A stretch of 64,000 bases of DNA from Methylobacterium currus (GTDB lineage Bacteria > Pseudomonadota > Alphaproteobacteria > Rhizobiales > Beijerinckiaceae), in assembly GCF_003058325.1 (NCBI RefSeq), contig NZ_CP028843.1, forward strand, positions 4,500,001 to 4,564,000, read 5' to 3'. The notes under the pieces are model-generated. The model did not search any database. It saw only the letters and a list, made by a program, of their open reading frames with translations, and was not told the origin of the DNA. Every line of letters starts with the position of its first letter. Within the stretch, counting starts at the first letter, position 1. Positions 41,800 through 51,864 of the stretch are shown here, piece by piece. Made by a program: the position numbers and the translations under genes.

Positions 41800-42611
41800 G
41801 CCGCCCTCCGGGGGAAAAGCTTGCCGAGCAGCGAGCGCTTCTCGACCGGTACGGTCATCGCCACGGTCTCGCCCTTCAGGCGCCTGACTGCGTCGGCATA
41901 GGCGCGGGCCGGGGCGCTCTGGGGCGCGTTGAGCGTCACCGGGCTGCCGAGGTTCGAGGCCTTCAGCACCTCCTCGCTCTCCGGGATCACGGCGAGCAGC
42001 GGGATCGACAGGATCTCCAGCACGTCGTCGATCTTCAGCATCTCGCCGCGCTCGGCCCGACCGGGGTCGTAGCGGGTCAGGATCAGGTGCTTCTCCAGCC
42101 GCTCGCCCTTCTCGGCCCGCTCGGTCTTGGAATCGAGGAGCCCGATGATGCGGTCGGAGTCGCGCACCGAGGAGACCTCGGGATTCGTCACCACCACGGC
42201 GATGTCGGCGTGGCGCATCGCCAGCGTCGCGCCGCGCTCGATGCCGGCCGGGCTGTCGCAGATCACCCAGTCGAACTTCTCGCGAAGCTCCCCGATCACG
42301 CGGGCGACGCCCTCGTCGGTCAGCGCGTCCTTGTCGCGGGTCTGCGAGGCGGGCAGCAGCGACAGGGTGTCGAGGCGCTTGTCGCGGATGAGCGCCTGGG
42401 TGAGCTTGGCGTCGCCCTGGACGACGTTGATGAGGTCGTAGACGACCCGGCGCTCGGCGCCCATGATGAGGTCGAGGTTGCGCAGGCCGACATCGAAATC
42501 GACCACGCAGACTTTCTGTCCGGTCCGGGCCAGGGCCGCGCCCAAAGCCGCCGTCGTGGTGGTCTTGCCCACCCCTCCCTTGCCGGACGTCACCACGATG
42601 ACTTTGGCCAT
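41796..42611 (-). CDS. minD: Septum-site-determining ATPase MinD
   Basis: 271 aa. The deviant Walker A is GKGGVGKTTT (Lys11 and Lys16), followed by VVDFDVGLRNLDLIMGAERRVVYDL and WVICDSPAGIE. It ends with a basic amphipathic membrane-targeting helix (KRSLLGKLFPRRAA). It recruits MinC to the membrane. Ribosome site AAGGGGG precedes the ATG. It follows minC by 128 bp. Confidence 0.97.
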   Translation of the reverse strand: MAKVIVVTSGKGGVGKTTTTAALGAALARTGQKVCVVDFDVGLRNLDLIMGAERRVVYDLINVVQGDAKLTQALIRDKRLDTLSLLPASQTRDKDALTDEGVARVIGELREKFDWVICDSPAGIERGATLAMRHADIAVVVTNPEVSSVRDSDRIIGLLDSKTERAEKGERLEKHLILTRYDPGRAERGEMLKIDDVLEILSIPLLAVIPESEEVLKASNLGSPVTLNAPQSAPARAYADAVRRLKGETVAMTVPVEKRSLLGKLFPRRAA

Positions 42612-42739
42612 TGGTCCCCCTTGAGCGATCGATCACGAAGTCGCGGCCGGCGTGGCCGCTGCGTGTGTTTTCTTGGATCTCGCCCCGTCCGCGGATCGTT
42701 GCCGCGGGGCCCCCAGGGCGGCGAAGACGTGTGGCGAGG

Positions 42740-43444
42740 TTAGTCGAGGGCGGCGGTGCGCATCGTGTCGCCGTCGAGCCAGACCTGGACGGCGCGGCCG
42801 CGCAAGCTCGGGTCGATGTCGTCGGCGATGCGGTAGAGGCCGTCGATCGCGAGCAGCTCGGGCTCGAACTTGCGGCAGAAGATGCGGGCCCCCGGCGACC
42901 CCGCGGCTCCCGCAATGGCGCGGCCCCGCAGCGCCCCGTAGATGTGGATCGAGCCGCCGGCGATGACCTCGGCGCCCGAGGCCACCGAGCCCATCACGGT
43001 CACGTCGCCCTCGGGGAAGAGGATCGCCTGGCCGGAGCGCACGGGGCTCTCCAGCATCAGCGACTTCGCGCCCGTCACCCGCTCGACCGGGGCGGCGGCC
43101 GGCGCCTCGCCGGGCATCGCCACCTCGCCGGAGGGCCGGCCGCCATTGAGGGGCGGCGGCATCCCGGGCCCGAGCGAGCCGGCCCCGGCGCCCTCGATCC
43201 CCATAATGGGGATCTCGCGCTGATTGAGGGCGGCCACCAGGTCGTGAAGCGCGTCCCGGCTCGGCGCGAGCGCGGTCACGTCGAGGATCACGGCGCGGCC
43301 GGCGAAGAACGCCGGAGAGCGCTTGGCAAGGGCATCGAGGTCGGCGAGCCAATCCTCGATCGGCGCCTCGGGAGCTAACACGACCGCCAGGAACGAGCGG
43401 CCACGGAAGCGGATCGGCGGGCGGGTTTGGGTCTGGCTGGTCAC
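42740..43444 (-). CDS. minC: Septum-site-determining protein MinC
   Basis: 234 aa from a GTG start. The N-terminal FtsZ-inhibiting domain (FRGRSFLAVVLAPEAPIEDWLADLDALAKRSPAFF) is followed by a Pro/Gly-rich linker and a C-terminal beta-helix (SGQAILFPEGDVTVMGSVASGAEVIAGGSIHIYGALRGRAIAGA) that dimerises and binds MinD. It heads the minCDE operon. Confidence 0.95.
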   Translation of the reverse strand: MTSQTQTRPPIRFRGRSFLAVVLAPEAPIEDWLADLDALAKRSPAFFAGRAVILDVTALAPSRDALHDLVAALNQREIPIMGIEGAGAGSLGPGMPPPLNGGRPSGEVAMPGEAPAAAPVERVTGAKSLMLESPVRSGQAILFPEGDVTVMGSVASGAEVIAGGSIHIYGALRGRAIAGAAGSPGARIFCRKFEPELLAIDGLYRIADDIDPSLRGRAVQVWLDGDTMRTAALD

Positions 43445-43518
43445 GTCTTTACGACTCGTTACCAGCCCATCAGGCGCGTCCGATGGTTAGCGAATGGTTA
43501 ACGACCGTAACGAAGTGT

Positions 43519-44352
43519 TCACCTTTGCGATGACGCGGCGGTGAGCGTGGCTTCGATGTGGCGCGCGAAGCCCGGATCGAGCCCGAGTTGCCGGGCGAGA
43601 TCGTCGAGATATGCCCGTTCCTGCGGCGAATCGATGGTGACCGCCATCAGGGAGGCGGCGTAGAGCTCGCTCGCCTGTTCAGGGCTGCGGGCGAGACGCG
43701 CCACCGCCTCGACATCGACGGGTGCGCGCAGGGCATCCATCAGGAAAGCCTTGTCGTCGGCCTCCAGGGCGTGACGGTCCATCTCGCCGAAGATGCGGCG
43801 TTGCTCCTCCGCATCGATGTGGCCGTCGGCCTTGGCGGCGGTGATCATCGCGATCAGCAGCGCCCGGGCCTGGTCCTGCTCCTCGGCCGGCGAGGCGGGC
43901 GCGAAGCGCGTGCCGCCGAGCATCCGGGCCGCCTCGTCGGCGGAGGGGATGAAGCCGCCTGCACGGGCGGGCGCGGGCGCATGCTGGCCTCGGTTCGGCT
44001 GGCCCTGATTCGCCTGCCAGCTCTGATAGGCCTGGTAGGCGAGGGTGCCGATGAGGGCGAGGCCGCCGAGCCGTCCGGCGGACCCCATCCCGGACCCCAT
44101 GCCCGGGGCGCCGAAGCCCGATCCGAACCCGCCATGACCGCGCCGCCCCCCGAGGACCAGGGAGGCGAGCCCGCCGAGGACCGCCGCCTTGCCGCCCCCA
44201 CCGCCGAGGGAGCGGGCGACCTGTTCGAGGGGGGAGGGCGCGTGGCCGTACTGGCCTTGGTTGTAGGGCGTCTGGCCGGGATGGCCGCCGAAGGATCCTC
44301 CCCTCGGCGCGCCGCCGAGGAACTGGTCGAGCAGGCGCTTGGCGTCGAACAT
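43519..44352 (-). CDS. DUF533 (YebE/TerB-like) membrane-associated protein
   Basis: 277 aa from the ATG at 44352. It opens MFDAKRLLDQFLGG, then a long Gly/Gln-rich linker, a short hydrophobic segment (GRLGGLALIGTLAYQAYQSW) and a C-terminal TerB-like helical domain with ITAAKADGHIDAEEQRRIFGEMDRH. The acidic DGHIDAEE part resembles metal-binding TerB helices. This is the DUF533 architecture of E. coli YebE; its function is unknown. Confidence 0.87.
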   Translation of the reverse strand: MFDAKRLLDQFLGGAPRGGSFGGHPGQTPYNQGQYGHAPSPLEQVARSLGGGGGKAAVLGGLASLVLGGRRGHGGFGSGFGAPGMGSGMGSAGRLGGLALIGTLAYQAYQSWQANQGQPNRGQHAPAPARAGGFIPSADEAARMLGGTRFAPASPAEEQDQARALLIAMITAAKADGHIDAEEQRRIFGEMDRHALEADDKAFLMDALRAPVDVEAVARLARSPEQASELYAASLMAVTIDSPQERAYLDDLARQLGLDPGFARHIEATLTAASSQR

Positions 44353-44457
44353 CGGGGCTCCCTCCGGCACGAGCCGACGAGATTGGGGTGACGGGGCGGT
44401 CCCGCAAGGGCAGGGGGGCGGCTGAGATGCCGAAAATTCCCTCGCCACATCTCAGTA

Positions 44458-44625
44458 GAGCGCGTTCCCCGCTCCCGTTGGGAGAGGGGTCAGGGGTGAG
44501 AATGGCGCGGGCTCAGAATCAAGCACTGAACATCGAGCTGCCAGCACGACAATCTGAGCTTAACCCTGAAGTGCGCCACCCTCACCCCTGCCCCTCTCCC
44601 ACACGGGAGAGGGGATCCCGCGACA
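44458..44625. repeat. REP-like inverted repeat pair
   Basis: ctcccgttgggagagggg with tcaggggtgag (44473-44510) and its complement-like partner cctcacccctgcccctctcccacacgggagagggg (44577-44616). Such paired REP/BIME-like elements are typical intergenic repeats of Hyphomicrobiales. Confidence 0.75.
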
Positions 44626-44657
44626 TCCTGGTATTAGGGAATATCAGGCGGACACCA

Positions 44658-46484
44658 TCATCCCGGCCGCCGTTCCGCCCCGGCCCAGCGCCGCCGCACG
44701 CTCCAGGCATAGCGCGCATCGCCGTCGAGCAGGTGCAGGTGGTCCTGCAACCGGTTGCGCTCCAGCCAGGCGAGGGCCGCCTCCAGTTCCTCGACGGTCA
44801 TCGCGGCGCGGCTCTTGTTGTTGAAGAGGCGCTTGAGCACCGCATTGTAGCGGTGGGCCAGGGACGCGCCGCGGGGCAGCCGCAGCTCGGCCTCGTCCTC
44901 CACCGCCTGCGCCGTCACCATGGCGGCAACCCGGGCCCGCAGGGCCCGCTCGACCCGCGAGGGTGGGACCGGCGGCGCCTCGGCCGCTTCGGGCCGTGCC
45001 ATTGCCACGGAGGGGCCGGGCCGCAGCATGGCGTAGCGCAGGCCGAGCGCGTTGCTCTCCAGCGGCACGATGCCCTCGTCGGTCTCCCGGGCCAGCGGCC
45101 GCGGCTCGGGCGAGGCGGCGCCGGTCGGGCGCTTGCGCGGCCGGGTCGCGGTCGCCTGCTCGGTCTCGATCCGGGCACGGAACTGCGCGAAGAGCGGGTC
45201 GTCGGGGTGGAAGACCAGGGCGTGCTGGTCGGCATAGTCGCCCGCATGGGGATCGACCCGGGTCGCCCGGGCGATCATCTGCTCGAGCCAGGGGCGCGAG
45301 CGGATATGGGTCAGCGCCGCCACCACCGCGACCTCCGGGGCGTCGAGCCCCTCATAGGCCATCGCCACCGTCACCAGCACGGCGGGCTCCGGAGTCAGCC
45401 GGAAGGCGGCGAGGGCCGCGTGGGCGTCGGCCTCCGCCGAGGTCGCGATGCGCACGTCGCGCCGCGCCTGCTCCTCCGGCATCCAGGCCTGGATCATCGC
45501 GTGGTAGCTCTGCGCGCTCGCCTGGTCCGGCGCGACGACCAGGAGCTTGCCGAGGCCCCGGACCGCCTCCGTCGCGTGGAGGCCGCGCTTGCGCCGGCGC
45601 TCGGCCCGCAGCCGGCGGGTGGCGAAGAACGCCTCGCGCAGGAGGTCGCGGGCGAAACCGGTGCGGAGCGCCGTGAACAGCGCCGGCCGCGTCGTCGCGC
45701 TCGGGCCCGAGCCCGAGAGCCGGTGCGGGCCGACCCGGGCCTGGCCGCTGGTGCGCCCGCCCTCGAGCCAGCTCGCCTCGCCGTCCAACGCCCCGAAATT
45801 GACCGGCAGCACCGCCTTCTCGGCCAGGGCCTCGGCGCGGGAATAGCCGATCACCGCCCAGCCCGGCGCCTCGATGTCCGGCACCGGCGCGCCGTTCTCC
45901 GTCCGATAGGGCAGCCACAGGATGCGCCGGCCGTCGGCCCGCTCCAGCGTGCCGGAGAGGAGCAGCCGCAATCGCGCCTCGCGGAACAGCGGCAGCAATG
46001 CGTTGCTCCAGGCCGCGGCCTCGCTCCCGGTCTCGCCATCGGCGAGGGCCGGCAGGTGGTGCACCTCGTCGACGACGAGGAGGGTGCGGTGGCGCCGCAT
46101 CTCGGCGAGGTGCAGGGCGGGGGCCGCCGCGACCGCCTGGTAGGTGGTGACGTAGCCGGCCAGGCCCCGGCTCGGATCGGGGGAATTGTCGGCGGCCCGC
46201 ACCGACAGGGCATGGCCCAGCGCCGAGCGCCAGGCCGGATCGGCGAAGGCTTCCTCGGCCTGGAGGCGCAGGGAATCCCGCGGCACGACCCAGACCACCC
46301 GGTCGACGACGCCCGCCGCGATCAGCCGGGAGGCCGCGATGACCGGCAGGAGCGACTTGCCGCCGCCGGGCGTCACCGCCGCCAGGATGTCGGTGATGCC
46401 CGTGGCCTCGCCGCGGGCGAGCGAGGCCACGAGCTCGAACAGGCTGCGCTGGTGGCTGCGCAGGGGGCGGGACGGGGCGCTCAA
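44658..46484 (-). CDS. Superfamily 2 DEAD/DEAH-type helicase
   Basis: 608 aa. Walker A is TPGGGKS (38-44) and motif II DEVHH (139-143), with SGTL and, in the second RecA lobe, VTVAMAYEGLDAPEVAVVAALTHIRSRPWLEQMIARATRVDP (motifs V-VI). The layout is like the UvrB/type III restriction ATPases, but no nuclease or methylase partner is next to it. The C-terminal 130 residues are helical and conserved only loosely. A chromosomal DNA or RNA helicase of unknown job. Confidence 0.88.
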   Translation of the reverse strand: MSAPSRPLRSHQRSLFELVASLARGEATGITDILAAVTPGGGKSLLPVIAASRLIAAGVVDRVVWVVPRDSLRLQAEEAFADPAWRSALGHALSVRAADNSPDPSRGLAGYVTTYQAVAAAPALHLAEMRRHRTLLVVDEVHHLPALADGETGSEAAAWSNALLPLFREARLRLLLSGTLERADGRRILWLPYRTENGAPVPDIEAPGWAVIGYSRAEALAEKAVLPVNFGALDGEASWLEGGRTSGQARVGPHRLSGSGPSATTRPALFTALRTGFARDLLREAFFATRRLRAERRRKRGLHATEAVRGLGKLLVVAPDQASAQSYHAMIQAWMPEEQARRDVRIATSAEADAHAALAAFRLTPEPAVLVTVAMAYEGLDAPEVAVVAALTHIRSRPWLEQMIARATRVDPHAGDYADQHALVFHPDDPLFAQFRARIETEQATATRPRKRPTGAASPEPRPLARETDEGIVPLESNALGLRYAMLRPGPSVAMARPEAAEAPPVPPSRVERALRARVAAMVTAQAVEDEAELRLPRGASLAHRYNAVLKRLFNNKSRAAMTVEELEAALAWLERNRLQDHLHLLDGDARYAWSVRRRWAGAERRPG

Positions 46485-46606
46485 GGCCGGAAGGAATCGC
46501 GAACCATCACCGGACCATGCCGGAGCCCGCCCGCCTTGTGAATCCGGGGGACAAGCAGGATTTCCGCGTTCCCCACATCAGAAACCGGTTGCGCCGGCGC
46601 GCGTGG

Positions 46607-47710
46607 TCAGCCTCGCCCGCGCTCCAGCATCCGCGACACCACCCTGGCGGTGAAATCGACCATCGGGACGATGCGGGCGTAGTTGAGCCGGGTCGGCCCG
46701 ATCACCCCGACGACGCCCACGATGGTCTGGCTGCCGTCCCGGAAGGGAGCGGCGATCATCGACGAGCCGGAGAGCGAGAAGAGCTTGTTCTCCGAGCCGA
46801 TGAAGATCCGCACGCCCTCGCCGCCCTCGGCGCGCGAGAGAAGGTCGATCACGTCCTTCTGGCTCTCCAGGTCGTTGAAGAGCAGGCGGATGCGCTCCAG
46901 GTCCTCGGCCGCCCGCAGGTCGTCGAGGAGGTTGGCCTGGCCGCGCACGATCAGCTGGCGCTCCTCGCTCGGGCCGACCGAGCGGGCGAGGCCGGCATCG
47001 ACCAGCCGTCCGGTCAGCTCGTCGAGCTCCTGCTTCATCGCCGCCCGGGCGGTCTCGATCTCGACCCGCACCTCACCGAGGGTGCGGCCGCGGATGCGCG
47101 CGTTGAGGAAGTTCGAGGCCTCCTGCAGCGCGCCCGCGGGCAGGCCGTGCGGCAGGTCGAGCAGGCGGTTCTCCACCGAGCCGTCGTCGGAGACCAGCAC
47201 CACCAGGGCGCGGCCGGGATCGAGCCGCACGAACTCGATGTGCCGCAGCCGCGGGTTCTGCTTGGCGGTGACGACGACGCCGGCGCCGCGCGAGATGCCC
47301 GAGAGCAGCATCGAGGCCTCGGTGAGCGCGCTCTCGAAGGTGTGGCGCGAGGCGGCGGCGCGCATCTGCGCCTCGATCCTTCCCTTCTCCTCCTGGCCGA
47401 CATCGCCGAGTTCGAGCAGCGCGTCGACGAAGAAGCGCAGGCCGTGCTCGGTGGGGAGCCGGCCGGCGCTGGTATGAGGGGCGTAGATCAGCCCCGCCTG
47501 CTCCAGATCCGACATCACGTTGCGGATCGAGGCCGGCGAGAGCGCCATCGGCAGGATGCGGGCGAGGTTGCGCGACCCCACCGGCTCTCCCGTGGCGAGA
47601 TAGCTCTCGACGATCTGGCGAAAGATTTCCCGCGAGCGCTCGTTGAGCTCGGCAATGGCACGGGCCTGTCCGGAGCCGCCGGGCAGGGGTGGAAGGTCGC
47701 GTGTGTTCAT
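46607..47710 (-). CDS. hrcA: Heat-inducible transcription repressor HrcA
   Basis: 367 aa from the ATG at 47710. The N-terminal winged helix reads [32 protein letters not shown] and [39 protein letters not shown], hallmark HrcA text. The C-terminal GAF-like domain ends in [24 protein letters not shown]. It represses groE/dnaK-type operons through CIRCE operators. No CIRCE element was seen in front of it or of the Hsp20 gene. Confidence 0.97.
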   Translation of the reverse strand: MNTRDLPPLPGGSGQARAIAELNERSREIFRQIVESYLATGEPVGSRNLARILPMALSPASIRNVMSDLEQAGLIYAPHTSAGRLPTEHGLRFFVDALLELGDVGQEEKGRIEAQMRAAASRHTFESALTEASMLLSGISRGAGVVVTAKQNPRLRHIEFVRLDPGRALVVLVSDDGSVENRLLDLPHGLPAGALQEASNFLNARIRGRTLGEVRVEIETARAAMKQELDELTGRLVDAGLARSVGPSEERQLIVRGQANLLDDLRAAEDLERIRLLFNDLESQKDVIDLLSRAEGGEGVRIFIGSENKLFSLSGSSMIAAPFRDGSQTIVGVVGVIGPTRLNYARIVPMVDFTARVVSRMLERGRG

Positions 47711-47930
47711 CAACCCTACGGGAGCCAAACGACTCCTTACTGTGAGGGGCCGCGGCGTCCGGCGCAAGCGGACGCGACGCCGCGCGGGGCGGAATCTCCG
47801 TCTTCGCCCGGGGCGTATGTCGTCACTTGAACGGAAGCCGACTCGCCGTCTCAGACCGCGTTCAGCACTCCGGCGCCAGTCTTCCCTCCATGGCCGCACG
47901 AGGATGCGGCGAGACGAACCGGAGGCGAAC

Positions 47931-48260
47931 ATGCGGACGATGCGCAACCCGATGACGGCCGGCAAGCGGCTGCTGGCGGTGGCCGCCCTGGTGGCGGGCG
48001 GTCTCCTCGCGGCGAGGACCGCCGAGGCGGCGCCCTTCGCGCCCGGTGCGGGGACGACGCCGGCGGCGGAGGTAGTGCAGGTGCAGTACGGCCATCATCA
48101 TGGCTGGGGCCACCGTCGCCACCATGATGGCTGGGGTCATCGCCATCACGGGGGCTGGGGGCACCATCGCCATCACCACGGGCATTGGGGCCATCATCAC
48201 CATCGGCACGGGGGTCATCATCACGGCCGGCCCCATCACCGAGGCCACGGCTTCTACTGA
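47931..48260 (+). CDS. Exported histidine-rich protein
   Basis: 109 aa. The signal peptide ([22 protein letters not shown]) has a likely cleavage after AEA. The mature part is about one third histidine, with [26 protein letters not shown] repeats. A metal-binding (Ni, Zn, Cu) periplasmic buffer is plausible but unproven. Ribosome site GGAGGCG. It is followed by a G+C-rich hairpin. Confidence 0.8.
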   Translation: MRTMRNPMTAGKRLLAVAALVAGGLLAARTAEAAPFAPGAGTTPAAEVVQVQYGHHHGWGHRRHHDGWGHRHHGGWGHHRHHHGHWGHHHHRHGGHHHGRPHHRGHGFY

Positions 48261-48281
48261 CGATCGGCCGGGAGGGCGGGG

Positions 48282-48302
48282 CCCGGGCGCCAGGCGCCCG
48301 GG
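48282..48302. terminator. Hairpin after the His-rich gene
   Basis: CCCGGGCGCC-a-GGCGCCCGGG (the inner pairs must open to form the loop), followed by tcctt; likely a terminator. Confidence 0.55.
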
Positions 48303-48429
48303 TCCTTCGCCGTGTCTGGGCATCGCGATCCCCTTGCCGCCCCCGGCGCCAGCGCCTAAGAGCGCGCGGCCCCCGCGGATCTGTGCGCCGCGCCCCTGTC
48401 GCGCGGCGCCCTGGACAGGAGTTGTGCCC

Positions 48430-49143
48430 ATGCGCCCCTCGAAGCGCGCCCCCGACGAGCTGCGCAAGGTCACGCTGGAGCGGGGCGTCTCGCGCTACGC
48501 CGAGGGCTCGTGCCTCGTCACCTTCGGGGAGACCAAGGTTCTGTGCACCGCCTCGCTCGAGGAGCGCGGGCCGTCCTGGCTGCGCGGCTCCGGCAAGGGC
48601 TGGGTCACCGCCGAATACAGCATGCTGCCGCGGGCGACCCACGACCGCAACCGGCGCGAGGTCAATGCCGGCAAGCCCTCCGGCCGCACCCAGGAGATCC
48701 AGCGGCTGATCGGCCGGTCCTTGCGCGCCGTGGTGAATCTGCCGGCGGTGGGCGAGCGCCAGATCGTGGTCGATTGCGACGTGCTCCAGGCCGATGGCGG
48801 CACCCGCACGGCGGCGATCACCGGCGCCTGGGTCGCGCTGCACGAGTGCTTCACCTGGATGCGCGGTCGCTCGATCATCTCGGTTGACCCGATGCGCGAC
48901 CACGTCGCGGCGATCTCCTGCGGCATCCACAAGGGCACCCCCGTCCTCGACCTCGACTACGACGAGGATTCCGGCGCCGAGACCGATGCCAACTTCGTCA
49001 TCACCGGCAGCGGCGGCATCGTCGAGGTGCAGGGCACCGCCGAGGTGAAGCCGTTCTCGGAGGAGGAGTTCTTGGGCCTCCTGCGCCTCGCCAAGGCGGG
49101 CGTGGCCGAGCTGGTGGCGCTCCAGAAGCAGGCGATCGGCTGA
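48430..49143 (+). CDS. rph: Ribonuclease PH
   Basis: 237 aa. It is full length with the RNase PH fold: [60 protein letters not shown], and the phosphate-binding [16 protein letters not shown]. It trims tRNA 3' ends by phosphorolysis. Its stop overlaps the rdgB start by 1 bp, a pairing found in many bacteria. Confidence 0.97.
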   Translation: MRPSKRAPDELRKVTLERGVSRYAEGSCLVTFGETKVLCTASLEERGPSWLRGSGKGWVTAEYSMLPRATHDRNRREVNAGKPSGRTQEIQRLIGRSLRAVVNLPAVGERQIVVDCDVLQADGGTRTAAITGAWVALHECFTWMRGRSIISVDPMRDHVAAISCGIHKGTPVLDLDYDEDSGAETDANFVITGSGGIVEVQGTAEVKPFSEEEFLGLLRLAKAGVAELVALQKQAIG

Positions 49144-49775
49144 TGGCCCGCCTCCTCACCGGGCGGGTCGTGATCGCGACCCACAATGCCGGCAAGCTGC
49201 GCGAGATGCGCGAGTTGCTGGCCCCCTTCGGCGTCGAGGCGGTCTCGGCCGGCGAGCTGAACCTGCCCGAGCCGGAGGAGACCGGCACGATGTTTGCCGA
49301 GAATGCCGCCATCAAGGCGCGGGCGGCGACGAGGGCCACCGGCCTGCCCGCCTTCGCCGACGATTCGGGGCTCTGCGCCAACGCGCTCGACGGGGCGCCC
49401 GGCCTGTTCTCGGCCCGCTGGTCCGGCGGCTCGAAGGACTTTTCCGGCGCGATGGCGCGCATCGAGCGCGAGCTCGCCAGCCGCGGCGCCACGGACCGGC
49501 GGGCGCATTTCGTCTCGGCCCTGGTCCTGACCTGGCCGGACGGGCACGAGGAGCTGTTCGAGGGACGGGTCTTCGGCGAGCTGGTCTGGCCCCCCCGCGG
49601 CGACAAGGGCTTCGGCTACGACCCGATGTTCAAGCCGGACGAGAGCCCGCTCACCTTCGGCGAGCTGAGCGCCGAGGAGAAGCACGGCATCGACTGGGCG
49701 AGGGGGGAGGCCCTGTCGCACCGGGCCCGGGCCTTCCTGGCGCTCGCCGCCGCATGCCTGCGCCGGCCGGGCTGA
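49143..49775 (+). CDS. rdgB: dITP/XTP pyrophosphatase RdgB (HAM1 family)
   Basis: 210 aa. [21 protein letters not shown] is the HAM1 start. [23 protein letters not shown] carries the catalytic region, and [16 protein letters not shown] the substrate pocket. It hydrolyses non-canonical purine triphosphates before they enter DNA. It is translated together with rph. Confidence 0.96.
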   Translation: MARLLTGRVVIATHNAGKLREMRELLAPFGVEAVSAGELNLPEPEETGTMFAENAAIKARAATRATGLPAFADDSGLCANALDGAPGLFSARWSGGSKDFSGAMARIERELASRGATDRRAHFVSALVLTWPDGHEELFEGRVFGELVWPPRGDKGFGYDPMFKPDESPLTFGELSAEEKHGIDWARGEALSHRARAFLALAAACLRRPG

Positions 49776-49783
49776 ACGAGAAG

Positions 49784-49805
49784 AGGCGCCCGCTTCGGGG
49801 CGCCT
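49784..49805. terminator. Bidirectional hairpin between rdgB and ohr
   Basis: AGGCGCCC-N6-GGGCGCCT between the converging rdgB and ohr genes. Confidence 0.7.
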
Positions 49806-49858
49806 TCATCACCTCGGAAGAAGGGACGGCGGAGCCGCCCCTCCCGGATCCCGTGAGG

Positions 49859-50284
49859 TTACGCGACGGTCAGGCCGACATCGACGTTGCCGCGGGTGGC
49901 GTTCGAGTACGGGCACACCTGGTGGGCCTTCTCGACCAGCGTCTCGGCGGTCGCCTTGTCGAGGCCCGGCAGCGAGATGGTCAGGTCGGCGGTGATGCCG
50001 AAGCCGCCCTCGGAGCGCGGGCCGATGCCGACCTTGGCGGTCACGGTGGTGTCGGCCGGGACGGCGATCTTCTCCTGGCCGCCGACGAACTTCATCGCGC
50101 CGAGGAAGCAGGCGGCGTAGCCGGCCGCGAAGAGCTGCTCGGGATTGTTGCCGGCGCCGCCGGCGCCGCCGAGCTCCTTGGGGGTCGACAGCTTGACGTC
50201 GAGGCTGCCGTCCTGGGTCTGGGCGCGACCGTCGCGACCGCCATTCGCCGTGGCCTGGGTGGTGTACTTCACGTCGACGGACAT
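49859..50284 (-). CDS. ohr: Organic hydroperoxide reductase Ohr
   Basis: 141 aa. The OsmC/Ohr fold has reactive cysteines Cys59 (AACFLGAMKFV) and Cys124 (HQVCPYSNATRGNVDV), the Ohr-branch pattern. It reduces organic and fatty-acid hydroperoxides with lipoylated partners. It is transcribed divergently from ohrR with a palindromic operator between them. Confidence 0.95.
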   Translation of the reverse strand: MSVDVKYTTQATANGGRDGRAQTQDGSLDVKLSTPKELGGAGGAGNNPEQLFAAGYAACFLGAMKFVGGQEKIAVPADTTVTAKVGIGPRSEGGFGITADLTISLPGLDKATAETLVEKAHQVCPYSNATRGNVDVGLTVA

Positions 50285-50359
50285 CGGGGCTCTCCTGGAG
50301 TAGGGGCGGCCTCACCGCGCCGTGGCGCGCGCCGCGGCATGGTCATAGATCGAAATTTG

Positions 50360-50371
50360 ATTGCGCGCAAT
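50360..50371. promoter_or_regulatory. OhrR operator palindrome
   Basis: ATTGCGCGCAAT with flanking AAATTTG and TTTGTTTTT, between ohr and ohrR. OhrR-family repressors bind AT-flanked palindromes in this position. Confidence 0.75.
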
Positions 50372-50489
50372 TTGTTTTTGTGCGCCGTCATCGCTATGAT
50401 CGAAGCGGCCTCGAGCGCAGATCGTTCCGGGGGCCACGGTCAGGCCCCGCTCGACGGGGCCCCGACGGAGCCCCTTTGAGGAGCGGGAC

Positions 50490-51017
50490 ATGTCAGAGAT
50501 CGATGCGCACGGCCAGAACGCCGACCAGGACAAGGGCCAGAATTCCGGCCAGGACCCCGACCCGGCCGACGACCTGCACCTCTCCAACCAGATTTGCTTC
50601 GCGGTCTACTCGGCGGCGCATGCCTTCAACCGGATCTACAAGCCCCTCCTCGACCGGATCGGCCTGACCTACCCGCAATACCTGGTGCTCCTCCTGCTCT
50701 GGGAGCAGGACGGGCAGACGATGAAGACCCTCGGGCAGCGCCTCTACCTCGATTCCGGCACCCTGACGCCGCTGCTCAAGCGCCTGGAGAGTGCAGGGCT
50801 GGTGATCCGGACACGCGACGCCCGGGACGAGCGGCTGATGCGCATCACCCTGACCGAGGCCGGTGCGTCCTTGCGCGAGAAGGCGACGCCGTTCCCGAAC
50901 GAGATCGTCTGCGCCTCCGGGCGGCCGGCGGAGCGGCTGGTGGCCCTGCGCGACGAGATCCTGGCCCTGCGCGACAGCCTGCACGCCTCGGCGGCGCCGG
51001 ACCGCGGGGCAGCCTGA
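50490..51017 (+). CDS. ohrR: MarR-family peroxide sensor OhrR
   Basis: 175 aa. After a 28-residue acidic leader, LHLSNQICFAVYSAAHAFNRIYKPLLD contains the sensing Cys36, and TMKTLGQRLYLDSGTLTPLLKRLESAGLVIRTRDARDERL is the winged HTH. Oxidation of the Cys by organic peroxides releases it from the ohr promoter. The leader (DQDKGQNSGQDPDPADD) is longer than usual. Confidence 0.94.
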   Translation: MSEIDAHGQNADQDKGQNSGQDPDPADDLHLSNQICFAVYSAAHAFNRIYKPLLDRIGLTYPQYLVLLLLWEQDGQTMKTLGQRLYLDSGTLTPLLKRLESAGLVIRTRDARDERLMRITLTEAGASLREKATPFPNEIVCASGRPAERLVALRDEILALRDSLHASAAPDRGAA

Positions 51018-51024
51018 GGGGTCG

Positions 51025-51864
51025 TCAGAGCATCGGCAAGTGCCGCGGCTTCGGTCCGCGGGGGAAGGCGGCGTCGATCCGGGCGAGCTCGGCCTCGCTC
51101 AGGGTCAGGCTGCCGCCGCCGGCATTCTCGGCGGCATGGGCCGGACTCGACGCCTTCGGGATCGCCAGCACGCCGTCCCCCCGGGTGAGCGCGGCCAGCG
51201 CCACCTGCCGCGGCGTGGCGTCGTGCGCTTGCGCGATCTCGGCCAGCACGCGGCCGCCCGGGGTCGCGGGACCCGGGAAGCTGTCATGACCGAAGGGGCT
51301 GTAGGCCACCACCGCGACGCCGTGGCGCCGGCACCAGGGCAGGACCGCATGCTCGATCGCCCGCTCCTCCAGGTGGTAGAGCACCTGGTTGCAGGCGATG
51401 CGGTCGGGGCCTGCGATCTCCAAGGCCTCGTCGAGGTCGTCGGCGTCGAAGTTGCTCACGCCCCAGGACAGGATCTTGCCCGCCCGGATCAGCTCCTCGA
51501 AGGCCGCGAAGGTCTCCTCCAGCGGGTGGGGGCCGCGCCAGTGCAGGAGGTAGCAGTCGAGCCGGTCGGTGCGCAGGCGCTTGAGCGAGCGCTCGCAGGC
51601 CTGGATCGTGCCCCGGCGCGAGGCGTTCCCGGGCAGCACCTTGGAGACCAGAAATGCCTCGTCGCGGCGGTCGCCGATCGCCTCGGCGATCAGGGGTTCG
51701 GCCTCGCCATACATCTCGGCGGTGTCGACGTGGCTCATCCCCACGTCGAGGCCCCGCCGCAGGGCGGCCGCCGCCACGGTGGGCTCGCCCTCGTCGAGGT
51801 ACCAGGTTCCCTGCCCGATCACCGGCACCGCGGGCCCGGTGCGTCCGAAGGGTTGCCGTCGCAT
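51025..51864 (-). CDS. Aldo/keto reductase
   Basis: 279 aa from the ATG at 51864. TIM-barrel oxidoreductase: GMSHVDTAEMYG (catalytic Asp and Tyr), DRLDCYLLHWRG, SWGVSNFDADDL and AIPKASSPAHAAENAGG for NADPH. The substrate is unknown; it belongs to the YeaE/DkgA-like group acting on small ketones or aldehydes. It converges on ohrR with only 7 bp between the stops. Confidence 0.9.
   Translation of the reverse strand: MRRQPFGRTGPAVPVIGQGTWYLDEGEPTVAAAALRRGLDVGMSHVDTAEMYGEAEPLIAEAIGDRRDEAFLVSKVLPGNASRRGTIQACERSLKRLRTDRLDCYLLHWRGPHPLEETFAAFEELIRAGKILSWGVSNFDADDLDEALEIAGPDRIACNQVLYHLEERAIEHAVLPWCRRHGVAVVAYSPFGHDSFPGPATPGGRVLAEIAQAHDATPRQVALAALTRGDGVLAIPKASSPAHAAENAGGGSLTLSEAELARIDAAFPRGPKPRHLPML

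Noticed and set aside
44458..44625. CRISPR-like repeats
   Set aside because: Only one pair of inverted REP-like elements, no regular spacers or cas genes.
44388..46541. A 717-codon plus-strand open frame
   Set aside because: Antisense to the helicase gene with Walker motifs.
47711..47930. CIRCE operator near hrcA
   Set aside because: No TTAGCACTC-N9-GAGTGCTAA-like dyad is present.
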